A DNA stretch of 64,000 nt from Calliopum simillimum (lineage: Eukaryota > Arthropoda > Insecta > Diptera > Lauxaniidae), in contig OX638368.1 in NCBI GenBank assembly GCA_951812925.1, positions 80,892,909 through 80,956,908 of the forward strand, in the 5' to 3' direction. The notes beneath the pieces were generated by a model, which was given only the letters and a program-made list of their open reading frames with translations, was not told the DNA's origin and searched no databases. Positions within the stretch are counted from its first letter, which is position 1, and each line of letters opens with the position of its first letter. Both the position numbers and the translations under genes were made by a program. Positions 32,307-43,417 of the stretch are shown piece after piece.

Positions 32307-34490
32307 GTGTATCTCGAAGACATAATTATCATGGGAAAAGATTTCGATGGCCACTTGAAAAACTTGGAGGAAGTGTTTGAGCGCTTGGAGGCAGCTGGAC
32401 TAAAATTAAGTGCGAAAAAGTGCTCACTTTTTCAGCTTGAAGTCAAATATCTGGGACACAAGGTAACGTCAGAAGGAATACACACAGATGAATAAAAGCT
32501 GTCAAAAATTGGCCACAATCATCTAATCTTCATGAGTTGCGAAGTTTCCTGGGCCAATGCACTTACTACAGACGTTTTGTTCCTGGCTTTGCAAACGTCG
32601 CAGGCAGTCTACATGAGCTGACACAGAAAAATCGGAAATTTGAATGGAGTAGCACACAGGAAACTGCATTCCAAAAGCTGAAAGAATTATTGTCTACAGC
32701 GCCAGTACTCGCGTATCCAATGCCCGGCGAAAAATTTGTATTGGACATGGTATTGGAGGAGTTTTGTCCCAAGTCATCAATGGACAAGAAAAAGTTGTCG
32801 CATATTTCAGCAAAATTTTGTCGAAACCTGAGAGAAATTATTGCGTAACTCGGAGAGAGTTACTGGCAGTAATGGAAGGCGTAAAACACTTCCATAAGTA
32901 TTTGTATGGACAGCACTTTGTCCTGAGGACAGACCATGCGGCATTAAGGTGGCTTCTTCAATTCAAAGATCCTGAAGGCCAAATCGCACGGTGGATAGAA
33001 CGCTTGCAGAGCTATGGTTTCACCATAGAACATCGCAAAGGAAGCCAGCATGGAAGTGCAGATGCACTTTCCCGTCGTCCATGTAAAATTGAATGCAGCC
33101 ATTTTTCAAGAACGGAAAATATAGCTGGAACGATTGATGTGCGCTTTTTGAACGTTTTGGCTGAAGACAAGTGGACAAATGAGGTGATACAACAGGACCA
33201 GCGCAGTAATACAGATTTGGCTACTATAATTAAGTATGAGGAGCTGGGTAGGAAACCGGCGTGGCAAGAAATTTCAAGTGAAAGCCAAATCTGTAAAGCT
33301 TACTGGGTGCAATGGCAAAGTTTGGAGTTGCATGATGGTTGCCTATATCGAGTCTGGGAAAGCGAGGATGGTAAAATTCGCTCAAAACTGCTGGTTATTC
33401 CAAAGACTTTAAGGAAATAATCGAGGATTATCACAATGGATCGAGTGGTAGACGTCAGGGTATAACAAAAACCACAGAGAAATAAAGAAGCGGTTTTACT
33501 GGGTAGGATGCCAAGAAACAGTTGCTGACTGGATCCGCCGTTGTGACCAATGCGCAATTGCTAAAGGACCAAGGCGACGAACTCGGGGGAAAATGTATCA
33601 GTATAACGTTGGAGCTCCCTTTGAGAGGATAGCCATGGATATAGCTGGACCTTTTCCAATCAGCAATGCTGGAAATAAATACATCCTTGTGGTAATTGAT
33701 TACTTTAGTTAGTGGCCAAAAGTATATCCCATTCCCAATCAAGAAGCAAAAACAGTGGCAGACATTTTCATCAAAAATTGGATTTGTCGATATGGAGCTC
33801 CACTTGAGTTGCATTCCGACCAAGGACGAAATTTTGAGTCAGCACTTTTTAAAGAGGTTTGTGACATGCTTGGAATACAGAAGACACGTACTACAGCATT
33901 GCATCCTCAGTCCGATGGCATGGTCAAAAGGTTCAACCGTACTTTAGAGGAGCATCTGAAAAAGGTTGTCGACAAAGGACAAAAAGATTGGGATGAGCGT
34001 CTACCAATGTTTCTAATGGCTTATCATTCGTCGATACACGATACCACTATAGTCACACCAGCAAAAGCCATTTTTGGTACGGACTTAAGGCTTCCAGCAG
34101 ATTTGAAGTACGGAGTAAGCATTGTCTCAGAAACGACCCATGCTGACGATTACATGTCGCGAAAAAGAGAAGAACTGGCTGATATACACGAGCTTAGCAG
34201 GAGACGTACTCAATTGGCTAGCGACAAGATGAAAGCTCGATATGATCTGCGAGCAAATGCTGAAGGGTTCAAAGAAGGTCTATTAGTGCTGCTACACAGC
34301 CCACAACGAAAACGAGGCTTGTCCCCTAAAATACAGACTCACTGTGAGGGACCTTACCGGATCGTCACAAGGATAAACGATGTTGTGTATCGAATCCAAA
34401 AATACCCCGGTAACAGGTAAATTAAAAGTGGTACACATTGAAAGACTAACGCCATATGGAGGCGACAGTGAATCTCATGTTCGAGACGAA
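32307..34490 (+). pseudogene. Truncated Ty3/Gypsy pol: RT end, RNase H, integrase
   Basis: The RT end carries YLEDI, where the usual YLDD has its first Asp changed (32307-32350), then KKCSLF and YLGHKVT. A stop falls at about 32493. RNase H runs from 32537, changes frame near 32760, and includes RTDHAALRWLL and HGSADALSRRP. The integrase zinc-binding region (about 33480-33580) has CDQCAIAKG. The core has the catalytic stretch starting at FERIAMDIAGPFP, a TAG in VIDYFS-WPK at 33711, then HSDQGRNFES and HPQSDGMVKRF. A final frame change lies near 34410. At least four lesions make it dead. Confidence 0.9.
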
Positions 34491-34510
34491 CAAGTTTAAG
34501 ACGAGGGCAG

Positions 34511-34962
34511 TGTGACGAAAAATAAAAACACATGAAAAGAAACTTCACGAAAATACTTGACATTTCGAGATGTCAATAAAACCAGTGACGTCACGGAAGT
34601 ACTTGACATTTCGAGATGTCAGTAAAGGGAATCAACGAGATGTTGCCAGATGTTTCGCTAATGCAATTCTAGAACGTTCATTTGGGTATAAAAGGAGCTG
34701 TTCATGAGAGCTGAACACAGTGATTTGAAGCAATAAAGCGAAAAGGTTGTACACACAATGAAAGTGAAAGTAAATAAAGTGCTAATTGTAATATTAGATT
34801 TTGAATGTAATAAATAGTGAAATAAACAATTGTACCGTGTGAAAATAAATATTTGTGATTTAAATAAACCATTTTATAACTAAATAAAGTGTGTGTTTTT
34901 GATTGCTACACAATCCAGTGATCGAACTCAGGAAACAGTAAGAGATTGAAATTATCGTCACA
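34511..34962 (+). repeat. 3' LTR of the Ty3/Gypsy element, 452 bp
   Basis: It starts TGTGACGA and ends TCGTCACA, perfect terminal inverts. A 27-bp phrase with TACTTGACATTTCGAGATGT occurs twice (about 34552 and 34601) around TGACGTCA. Several AATAAA signals lie downstream of the TATA box. Confidence 0.88.
34687..34693 (+). promoter_or_regulatory. TATA box in the Gypsy LTR
   Basis: TATAAAA in the context GGGTATAAAAGGAGCTG, about 175 bp inside the LTR, downstream of the duplicated 27-bp phrase. Confidence 0.65.
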
Positions 34963-36067
34963 GAGACAGGAAATTTCGTAACAATATGTACTTCGTTTAC
35001 GACTTTGAGGTTCTGCATTTTTCAAATTTATGTGTTAGTTTTGATTGTCCTATTTAAAAAGAAAGCATTTAATAATAACCGGTTTCTCTTTCAATAATTC
35101 TTCATTTACTTTTATCTTTCATAAATGGATGTTTTTAAAAATTCAAACGTCAAATAAATTGACGATACACTACACAAATACAACCTTATTTGTTACTACA
35201 AATGTCAAAACATTTGCAGCCGTCACCCGCCAGAGCAAAAATAACATACTTGTACTGCTTTCGTGTTCCATTTAGCAAAAAAAAATTTGATCTGGCGTTT
35301 AAAAGCCAAAAACCCTCATCCAGCGACCGAATACCATCTTGAGTCACACATCATTTTAAAGCTTTTAAATTATGCTTTAATTTAAAGTACTTTTAAAAAA
35401 AATTTAAGGGGGGTTTTTTTAAAAAAAAATTCAAAAGTATTTTTAAGCTTAAAATATTTTGATTCTTATATAAAAAGTAACCTCTCCACCAAGTTTGGTG
35501 AATGTGCCTCAAAAACTGTAGAATTCCACAATTTTTGAGAATTCCTCATATAACAGACGTTAAAAACAAAGCAAAAAATTCGAATATAAATTAAAATAAA
35601 AAAATTATTTAAGGTATTCTGAAAAAAATTAAAATAAAATGGATGAACTCTAAAGTGCAAGTTGAAACTAATATATTCATCAAGGGAATAGGTGCAGCTA
35701 ACTTATATCCAAAATTTAGACTAGGTACAAGCGGGTGCAAGCAATTTCGTCTGCTTTAAAATTGAAAAACAAAAAAAAGAGAATAACTTTTAACACATTA
35801 CCCAAAGGAGGAAATGACAAAACTCTAACTAAAACATAAAATACGTTCTTTTTTACATTAAATCCATCACTAAAATTGTCACAAAATTTTGATTTTGCAA
35901 CAATAAAATCAAGTTGCCTTATCGCTTAATGAAAAGTATAAATATTTGAAATTGAACTTACACTCATAAGATGAATTCTGAACTCAGTTGTTTGTCACCA
36001 TCAAATATTTACACAAAAAAAAAGTAGGTATATTAGGTATGGGGGGTATTGGTGACATTACCTCATC
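34963..36067. other. Non-coding, unassigned
   Basis: AT-rich single-copy-looking DNA with A/T runs. No frame, terminal repeat or RNA gene was recognised. Confidence 0.3.
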
Positions 36068-37019
36068 ACTAATATTTAGATATCTGGTGTAAACCATGTG
36101 TAAACGATCAAGAAATTTGAATCCGATTTGACTATAAATTGGCATAAGCAATAGTTGCATAGTGGAAAAATGGCGGAGATATGGGACTTTGAAATTTTTA
36201 GGTTAGTTTTTTTTGAGAAGCTATAACTTTAGTTGTATTTAACCAATTCTCAATTTTATGGTGTCAAATGATGTCTTTAAACAGGCTTTAAAATAAAAAT
36301 TAGCAAAAACTATTTTGTTTTTTTTATTTTGCTTACACTGAAAAAAAAAAAATTTAAATTGAATTTCCCAAAATACGTCATTCTGGTTCTCCAGAAAAAA
36401 TGAAATCTAGTATCTTCCGTACAATTTTTCAATTCAAAATTTTTATTAAATAAAATTTTCAAAAGCTGAAGTTAGTTTATTGACTGTTTTTTTGCTTGTA
36501 TATTACTAATGAAAGTACCAACGCACTTTTTTCAAATTCAAATTATCGTTTAGTTAAAAATTTCAAATTCAAAAAAAAAACGGCAGGTGGCACTCGGGGA
36601 GTGGCCGATGATATTGGAAGCTAATGCTTATTATAAGCTAATATAATAAGCTAAAACTTATTATAGTTAAAACTTATAATAAATTGATATTTTAAAATTT
36701 GTTTATTATTAAGTAAGAGGTAAAATGTTGAACTGGAGTATTAAAAAAGCGAGCTTAAATACAAAAATATTTTTATTGCATTATTTTACATTATTATTTA
36801 TAAGTACCTGGAGACCGATCCCTGCTCGGTCAACAATCTTATCTTATCATTTTAGTCGATGTTTTTATTCATAGCTATTTTTTTCAATGAAATTCGTACC
36901 TTTTCACCTCCAAAGCTTTCAAAATGATAAATTAACCGATGAGAAAAATAATAAGAAAAAACTCGGAAAATATCGAATGGTATAGAAAAATATCAAGAAC
37001 TCCAAATTTTTTAAGAGAA

Positions 37020-38300
37020 TTAGAATGACCTAAAATAAATAAATGGGATATGCCACGCACCCAAAATATTTCGCCTCTTGTATGGGGGCTGAAATATCTT
37101 ACCATCATGCCTCGGAAAGTTCATTAAATTTTTTTTTGTGCATGAGTTATTAACTAAAATTTTTATTTTGGTAAAAAGTGGGCCTTACCATTATTGAACA
37201 AAGCCCACTTTTCGTTATGCTTTAGATACTTGTAATCCAGGTCCGCATACCAAATTTCATCAAAATATGTTGTACCATTTGCGAGAAATAGCATTTAATT
37301 TGTTTTACTTGTATGGGAGGTTCCACGCGCACCGGTGATATTTTGCCCACTTTCAGGTCGTAGGTGCCTAATAAAAAGTAGATTCCCTATAGTTAAATTC
37401 AGAAAGATTGCTTTAGTAGTTTTCTTTTTATAGCGTATTATATTTTTGTGTGCGGTGCCACGCCCTCCAACGAGTTTTCCTAATATAACAGCACATCACA
37501 TATTGATACTTCTTTTCAGGGGTAAAATCTTTGAAATTTTCATTAAAATTGTTGAAGTCGTTTTCGAGTAATATTGAATCAAAATTTTCAATGGTTAAAA
37601 AAGGGGCGTGGCACTTCTTCGATCCCGCCCACTTTTCGGTTATTACAAGGCATTGATATGTAGTACCTACATACCAAATTTCATAAAAATATCTTGTAAC
37701 ATTTGCGAGAAATAGCATTTAACGTATTTTGCTTGTATGGGAGGTTCCACGCGCAATGGCGACATTTCGCCCACTTTCAAATCAGAGATGCCCTATTGCA
37801 ATTAGGCTCCTCACAGTTAATTTCAGAATGTTTGCTTCATTAGTTTTCTTTTTATACCGTTTTATATTTTTGTGGGCGGTGCCACGCCCTTCACCGAGTT
37901 TTCCCAATATAACGGCATACAACATATTAATACTTGTTTGCAGGGGTAACTTCTCCTAAATTTTCATTAAAATTGTTGGAGTCGTTTTCGAGTAATATTG
38001 GATCAAAATTTTCAAAGGCTAAAAAGTGGGCGTGGCACTTCTTCGATCCCGCCCATTTTTTGTCCGTTATGAGGTATTATTAACTCGTACGCGCTCACCA
38101 AATTTCATCCAAATACCTTGTATGGTTTACGAGTTATTACTTAATCAAATTTAAAATTTAAGGCTGTGCCACGCCCTCTGGTGAGCATTTACAAAGTTCA
38201 AACTTAGCTCATTCTTCATTGTATGCTAATATCTAACACTACTCCAAGTTTCATTAAAATCGCTGTAGTCGTTTTCGAGAAAAAATTTTGGCACAGAAAT
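37020..38300. repeat. About three tandem copies of a 421-bp unit
   Basis: TTGTATGGGAGGTTCCACGCG recurs at about 37311 and 37732. AAATTTCATCAAAATAT is at 37255, 37676 and (diverged) 38098. GTCGTTTTCGAG is at about 37557, 37982 and 38268. Each unit contains GC-rich TGCCACGCCC and GGGCGTGGCA in otherwise AT-rich DNA. Confidence 0.8.
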
Positions 38301-38431
38301 AAGTACAAAGAAACATACAATTTTATCTCGTATAAGAAGAGAAGATATATGATTATTCTTCCGAAACATAAGAGATATCCATATGTGAAATGTATATATC
38401 TATATATATGAGCGCCCCTCTTACGTTCGAA

Positions 38432-38463
38432 AAATAAGTGAGAGAGAGAGAGAGAGAGAGAGA
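38432..38463. repeat. GA microsatellite
   Basis: About 14 uninterrupted GA units, flanked by TATATATG-rich sequence on both sides. Confidence 0.9.
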
Positions 38464-39536
38464 GCATGAGCTGGTGCGCGCAATGTTTATAAACATATAT
38501 ATATGTATACATACATATATACTGTACTTTGTATACAGTACGTCTCTATTTTTATATGTGTGACGCATTTTCGTTGCAAACATCCGTTACACTTTTTCGT
38601 TGCATGTTTTCGCTGTTCAGACTCTGCCTCTCAAAACGTCCGATAAGGAAGCAATAGCTTCCAAAAATTGTATTGAAAAATTGCGGTAGAAGCCACATTT
38701 TATTGTTTTTCTGGAGAACCACTGGCAGGCCCACTCCAATTTTTGGAGAACTGGTAGGTTACACCTGTATCTTTTTTTGCAAGAAAAATAAAAAATATCA
38801 AAAATTACATATTTTGGGAAACTCAATTTAAAATATTTTTTTTCAGTGTAAGCAATATAAAAAAAAACAAAATAATTTTTGGTAATTTTTATTTTAAAGC
38901 CTGTTTCAAGACAAATCATCTGACACCATAAAATTGGGAATTGGATAAATGCAACTAAAGTTATAGCTTCTCAAAAAAACTAACCTAAAAATTCCAGTCT
39001 GATATCTCCGCCATTTTATTAAATTTTGAAAAAACATTTTATAGTAATTTTTTTCACTATGCTACTATTGCTTATGCCAATTTATAGCGAAATCGGGTGC
39101 CTTCAAAAAAATCTTGATCGTTTTGAAATGGTTTACACCATCTGTTAATGAATTTTGTCCACTTAGCTTGTTCTACGTGAAACACTGTGCGTCGTCTGTC
39201 TATGCTATTAGTTCCCTTCGGGCATGTCTTTAGGACCTAATCAATAGACTACACAATTATGTGTGTAGGATGAGTAAGTAGATTGAACAAATTTTCCAGA
39301 TTACAAATATTGAGGCCATCAAATTCTATTTAATCATATCGCCCTGCAGCTAGAAAGGCATTATTCCGCAGTTTGAATTTAATGAAACTTAGCATTTATT
39401 TAAAATTTAGCTTTACCTATAAAAAGCAAGACATGAACCCAAGGCGCAATGTCGCTCCCATGGACAACTTTGAAGAGCTACAAAAAAAAAAAAAAAACAT
39501 AAACAAGCACATATTTAAAAACCTGCTATTTAATTC

Positions 39537-39542
39537 TTTATT
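39537..39542 (-). promoter_or_regulatory. Polyadenylation signal of RpL15
   Basis: AATAAA on the minus strand, 96 bp beyond the RpL15 stop codon. Confidence 0.7.
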
Positions 39543-39637
39543 TTCATCAAATGTTACAAACATATTCTGAGCGTACATATGTATTAAACGATTTTTCCGC
39601 TCTGAAGCAGCACTACAGCAATATTATGAAAAAAGTT

Positions 39638-40715
39638 TTAACGTTTTCTATGCATGTGTAAACGATTCTTGCGTTTCCAAGCAGCACGACGGGAACCGCC
39701 AACAGTCTGTGAATATCTGTAACCTTTTCCAATTCCTCGCGAACTCTTACCGGCTGAAGTAAGACCACGTAACTCACGGTGCTTATGAACATGCTTGCAT
39801 ATCCAATTGATTTTAGGATCACGACGAACAGTACTATGATGAGTGTTGATTAAAATTACTTCGAAATATTTGTACGAAGCATCTTGAGCCACCCAATATG
39901 AATTTAAAACTCTTAATCCACCTAGTCTCCTTCCAACGCGTTCCTGAAAATCAAAAGAAAAAAAAAATTAATATACATCAATTCATATGTAAATATCCGT
40001 TATATCTAATAATGAATCAGACATCTAAGGAAGGAAAGTTGTCGACATTATCAATTCGGCAATTATGAAGTATCATCATTTGAACCTTACGGAATTTAAA
40101 GCATATTTTAAAGAGTCTGTGTATACGGAGGGAGTCGCGTACGCGAAAACTCAATTAACGTACGCGAAATCCAGTGAAGTTTTTTCCCCGGGACGCAGCT
40201 TCGTTACAACAGTAATTTTACATAAAAGTAGGGGTAAGTGGGCGGCCTGCGGCCGCAGCTCAGGATTTAAAACTCCCAAAAATCCAACACCGGCCTTCGG
40301 CCGCGGAACAGTATATAAATTAATCAAGTTCCCCGGGGGAAAAAACTTCACTGGATTTCGCGTACGCGACTCCCCCCGTATAGACATTTCCTATTTTAAA
40401 TCTTACCTCAGCAATGGATTGCAAACCTCTGGAGGGTTTCAATTCGTTAACTCCATGGCTTTTAGGTTTGCCATAAGTGCATCCTTTTGGAACTGGACGT
40501 TTACGGCCTCCACGGCGAACACGAATTCTATAGATGACATATCCCTGCTTCGCACGATATCCCAGACGACGAGCCTTATCTGGCCTGGTAGGTCTGGGTG
40601 AACGGTGCAACTTCGTGAGTTGACGGTACTGCCACACCCTTATACGAAGCAGATAACGCATAACATCACTCTGCTTCTTTCTGTACAATTCCTGCATATA
40701 ACGGTATGCACCCAT
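39638..40715 (-). CDS. RpL15: 60S ribosomal protein L15 (eL15), two exons
   Basis: A core protein of the large cytoplasmic ribosomal subunit. Exon 1 is 40715-40407 (103 codons, [20 protein letters not shown] ...) and exon 2 is 39943-39638 (101 codons plus stop, [18 protein letters not shown] ... [13 protein letters not shown]). They join to exactly 204 residues, the family's normal length, with no stops or frameshifts. The donor GAG|GTAAGA and acceptor TTTTCAG|GAA are canonical and in phase 0. The 463-bp intron contains a 257-bp MITE (40124-40380). The sequence is very close to other insect eL15, so the gene is under strong constraint and clearly functional despite the transposon-dense surroundings. 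Any 5' leader exon was not identified. Confidence 0.97.
40124..40380. mobile_element. 257-bp MITE in the RpL15 intron, TA duplication
   Basis: Inverted ends TACGGAGGGAGTCGCGTACG and TACGGGGGGAGTCGCGTACG (reversed), with further pairing through AATCCAGTGAAGTTTTTTCC, are flanked by TA (40122-40123, 40381-40382). The interior (40214-40322) is the same GC-rich core found in the foldbacks at 26 and 53 kb. Confidence 0.9.
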
Positions 40716-41592
40716 TTCGAACTTTTTGATACGGCGATAGACCTAGTAACGAATGCAATGGATTGTTATTCATTTCAAATAACTGTCACATCATCGGTCT
40801 ATCATAATGGATAGGGAACGATTAATCGACAGCTTTGTATATATGTCTAGAAATAGATACATTTGTTAACGAAATAAAGTTGAAAACTGAATATGTAATA
40901 AGGCCGCAATAAACCTGTTAGATGATCAAGAACAAATTTTATGTTTTGATCGATATCGCATCCAGAATATATCTAGCCCTAACCGCCAAACAGACAATAT
41001 TTCAGATTTTTAATAGAAATCGAAAATTCGAGTCCACACAAATCTTTCCATCAAATTTCCAAATAATAAAAAGTATCATAACACTGTATGCCAAGCAATT
41101 TCAAAAACACCTACCGTAAATCTACTTTTTGGTTAGGGCTTGATATATAATCTGTAGACTTAGTAAAATACAAAGTTTTTTCGTGAAAAAAAAGTAGACA
41201 CTTAACAGATGTGGTTATTTTAAGCTTCACGAATAGAGTTGTTTTTTTACATTCAGTCTTAATATTTTAACAATAATCTAATTTTAATCCTTTTTCAGAT
41301 AGCCATTTATCCACAATAATCAATAATTTTCGGAGTGGTGCACGGCCAGAATCTCATCACTTTTAACATATGTGAAATTATTTAAGAACTCTTGAAGAAA
41401 TTTACCTGTTACTCTCGCCTGAAATAAAACAATAATATAATTAAATACAAGACAAAACCAATAAACAATATTTTTTACAAGATTTTTTAGATATTAACAG
41501 ATCTTCATACTAAGCGACCCTCACTTACCAAAAGTTAAAAAGTAAAAGAAAGGAACTGGCTGAAGTTGGTTACTTAATAATATTCAGGAATA
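40716..41592. other. Upstream region of RpL15, no further gene seen
   Basis: It must hold the RpL15 promoter and 5' UTR (minus strand), but no TATA, initiator or leader exon could be fixed. AT-rich, with no repeats recognised. Confidence 0.35.
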
Positions 41593-41605
41593 GGCCTTTT
41601 TACAT

Positions 41606-42407
41606 TAGCCCTTTTTACATCAAGAATCTAGCCATCAATATGCCAATGATGCCAAGTTCACTTTTTTTCATTAATCTGAGAATGTATGCAGATTGATGAG
41701 AAACTGTTAATGTAAACACTCATCAATCTGTATTGACAATCTGATTGCCGAAAAACAAAATTTTTTGATTTTCTGCTGTATTGATGACTTTATTGATGGG
41801 TAGGTTGACTGTGTTAACGCAATGAAAATTTTTCAGTAGACTTTTAGTTAGTTAAGGAAAGATTTCAACGGATGCACAACGTGCGGAAATGAAAATGGCT
41901 TGCAAATTTGATTTGTTTTTACTCAAAAACGGATAGTTTAATGAATTTGGTTTTTGCTGAAGCTTAATGGTAGCTTGAAGAGAACCTTTTAATTTTATGA
42001 CTGGGACAAAATCAATTTACTGAAAGCTGATTTTTATTATTTTTATCAAAGACTCTTATTTTTAATTTAGAAAAAAAGATTTCAATAAAAAAATTTTAAT
42101 AAATGGCCAAAGCCCATTTTTTTGGTAATAAAGTGGGTTTGGAAATGACGAATTGTTGCTGTGGACCCATTTAAATAAATTTATGGAGTATATTTTTATG
42201 TTTCCACTATTTTTTATTAATTTATTTTTGCTATTTCCATCAGCATATCAATTTCTATCATAAAAATTTTATCCGCTGTTGCTTTGTTTCCTCTTTGGCG
42301 TACATAGAAACACTAAATATTGACAGTTTATTGAACATGTAAACACTAACTCGGTTTGACAAATTGATGACCAGATGATGGCTACACTGATAATGTAAAA
42401 GGGGCTA
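41606..42407. mobile_element. TTTTACATTA MITE, copy 1
   Basis: The left end is GCCCTTTTTACATCAAGAAT. The right end, reversed, is AGCCCCTTTTACATTATCAG. Both lead into ATCAATATG-type text. About 800 bp, no frame. It is preceded at 41593 by a further 15-bp end fragment. Confidence 0.8.
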
Positions 42408-43185
42408 TTGACAATCTAGCTATCAATATGCCAATGATGCCAAGTTCACTTTTTTTCATCAATCTGAGATTGATGAGAAACTGTTAATGTAAACACTCAT
42501 CAATCAGTATTGACAATCTGATTGCCGAAAAACAAAATTTTTTGACTTTCTGCTGTATTGATGACTTTATTGATGGGTAGGTTGACTGTGTAAACGCAAT
42601 AAAAATTTTTCAGTACACTTTTAGTCAGTTAAGAAAAGATTTCAACAGGTACACATCGTGCGGAAATGAAAATGGCTTGCATATATGATTTGTTTTTAAT
42701 CAAAAACGGATAGTTTAGTGATTTTGGTTTTCGCTAAAGCTTAATGGGAGCTTTGAAAGAACCTTTTAATTTTTTGACTGGGACAAAATCAAATTACTGA
42801 AACCTGATTGTTATTATTTTTATCAAGGACTCTTAGTTTTAATTTAAAAAAACAGATTTCAATAAAAAAATTTTAATAAACGGCCAAAACCCATATATAT
42901 GATGATAAAGTGGGTTCGGAAATGACAAATTGTTGCTGAGGACCCTTTTAAATAAATTTATGGTGTAAATTTTGATATTTCCACTATTTTTTATTAATTT
43001 ATTTCTGTTATTTCCATCAGCATATCAATTTCTATCATAAAAATTGCATCCGCTGTTGCTTTGTTTCCTCTTTGGCGTACAAAGCAACACTAAATATTGA
43101 CAGTTTATTGAACATGTAAACACAAACTCGATATGACATATTGATGGCCAGTTTGATGGCTACACTGATAATGTAAAAGGGGCTA
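42408..43185. mobile_element. TTTTACATTA MITE, copy 2, directly abutting copy 1
   Basis: It is about 90% identical to copy 1 over its length (CAATCTAGCTATCAATATGC onward) but lacks the outermost left end. It carries the uninterrupted CAGTACACTTTTAG site (42611) that is split in copy 3. Confidence 0.8.
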
Positions 43186-43213
43186 ATTTACTTCCACAAG
43201 CATTAAGACATTA

Positions 43214-43417
43214 GGCCTTTTTACATTAACAATCTTGTCATCAATATGCCAATGATGCCAAGTTCACTTTTTTTCATCAATCTGCGAATGTAAGCAGATT
43301 GATGAGAAACTGATAATGTAAACACTCATCAATCTGTACAAAATTTTTTGATTTTCTGCTGTATTGATGACTTTATTGATGGGTAGGTTGACTGTGTAAA
43401 CGCAATGAAAATTTTTC
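43214..43417. mobile_element. TTTTACATTA MITE, copy 3, left part
   Basis: It starts GGCCTTTTTACATTAACAAT and matches copies 1-2 until the CCCGATC element cuts in after AATTTTTC. The copy continues at 52420-52433 and again from 63926 to the window end. Confidence 0.85.

Larger units (their letters stand above)
32307..34962 (+). mobile_element. 5'-truncated Ty3/Gypsy retrotransposon
   Basis: Pol starts in the middle of the reverse transcriptase and runs through RNase H and integrase to a 3' LTR at 34511-34962. The 5' LTR, gag, protease and most of the RT are absent. The purine-rich GACGAGGGCAG immediately before the LTR is the polypurine-tract position. Confidence 0.9.
36068..39148. mobile_element. 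3.1-kb foldback element
   Basis: Diverged inverted arms lie at 36068-36420 and 38700-39148, pairing through GGTGTAAACCAT / ATGGTTTACACC, TATAAATTGGCATAAGCAAT, GGCGGAGATAT and CTGGTTCTCCAGAAAAA. Between them are a tandem repeat (37020-38300) and a GA microsatellite. The arms are older than those at 24-25 kb and 30-31 kb. Confidence 0.82.

Noticed and set aside
40065..40601. 178-codon plus-strand frame overlapping RpL15
   Set aside because: It runs through the MITE and antisense to RpL15 exon 1, which is certain on the minus strand.
41281..41420. Possible short leader exon upstream of RpL15 (minus-strand TTTTATTTCAG acceptor and GTAAAT donor)
   Set aside because: It would leave a 13-bp exon and there is no supporting context.
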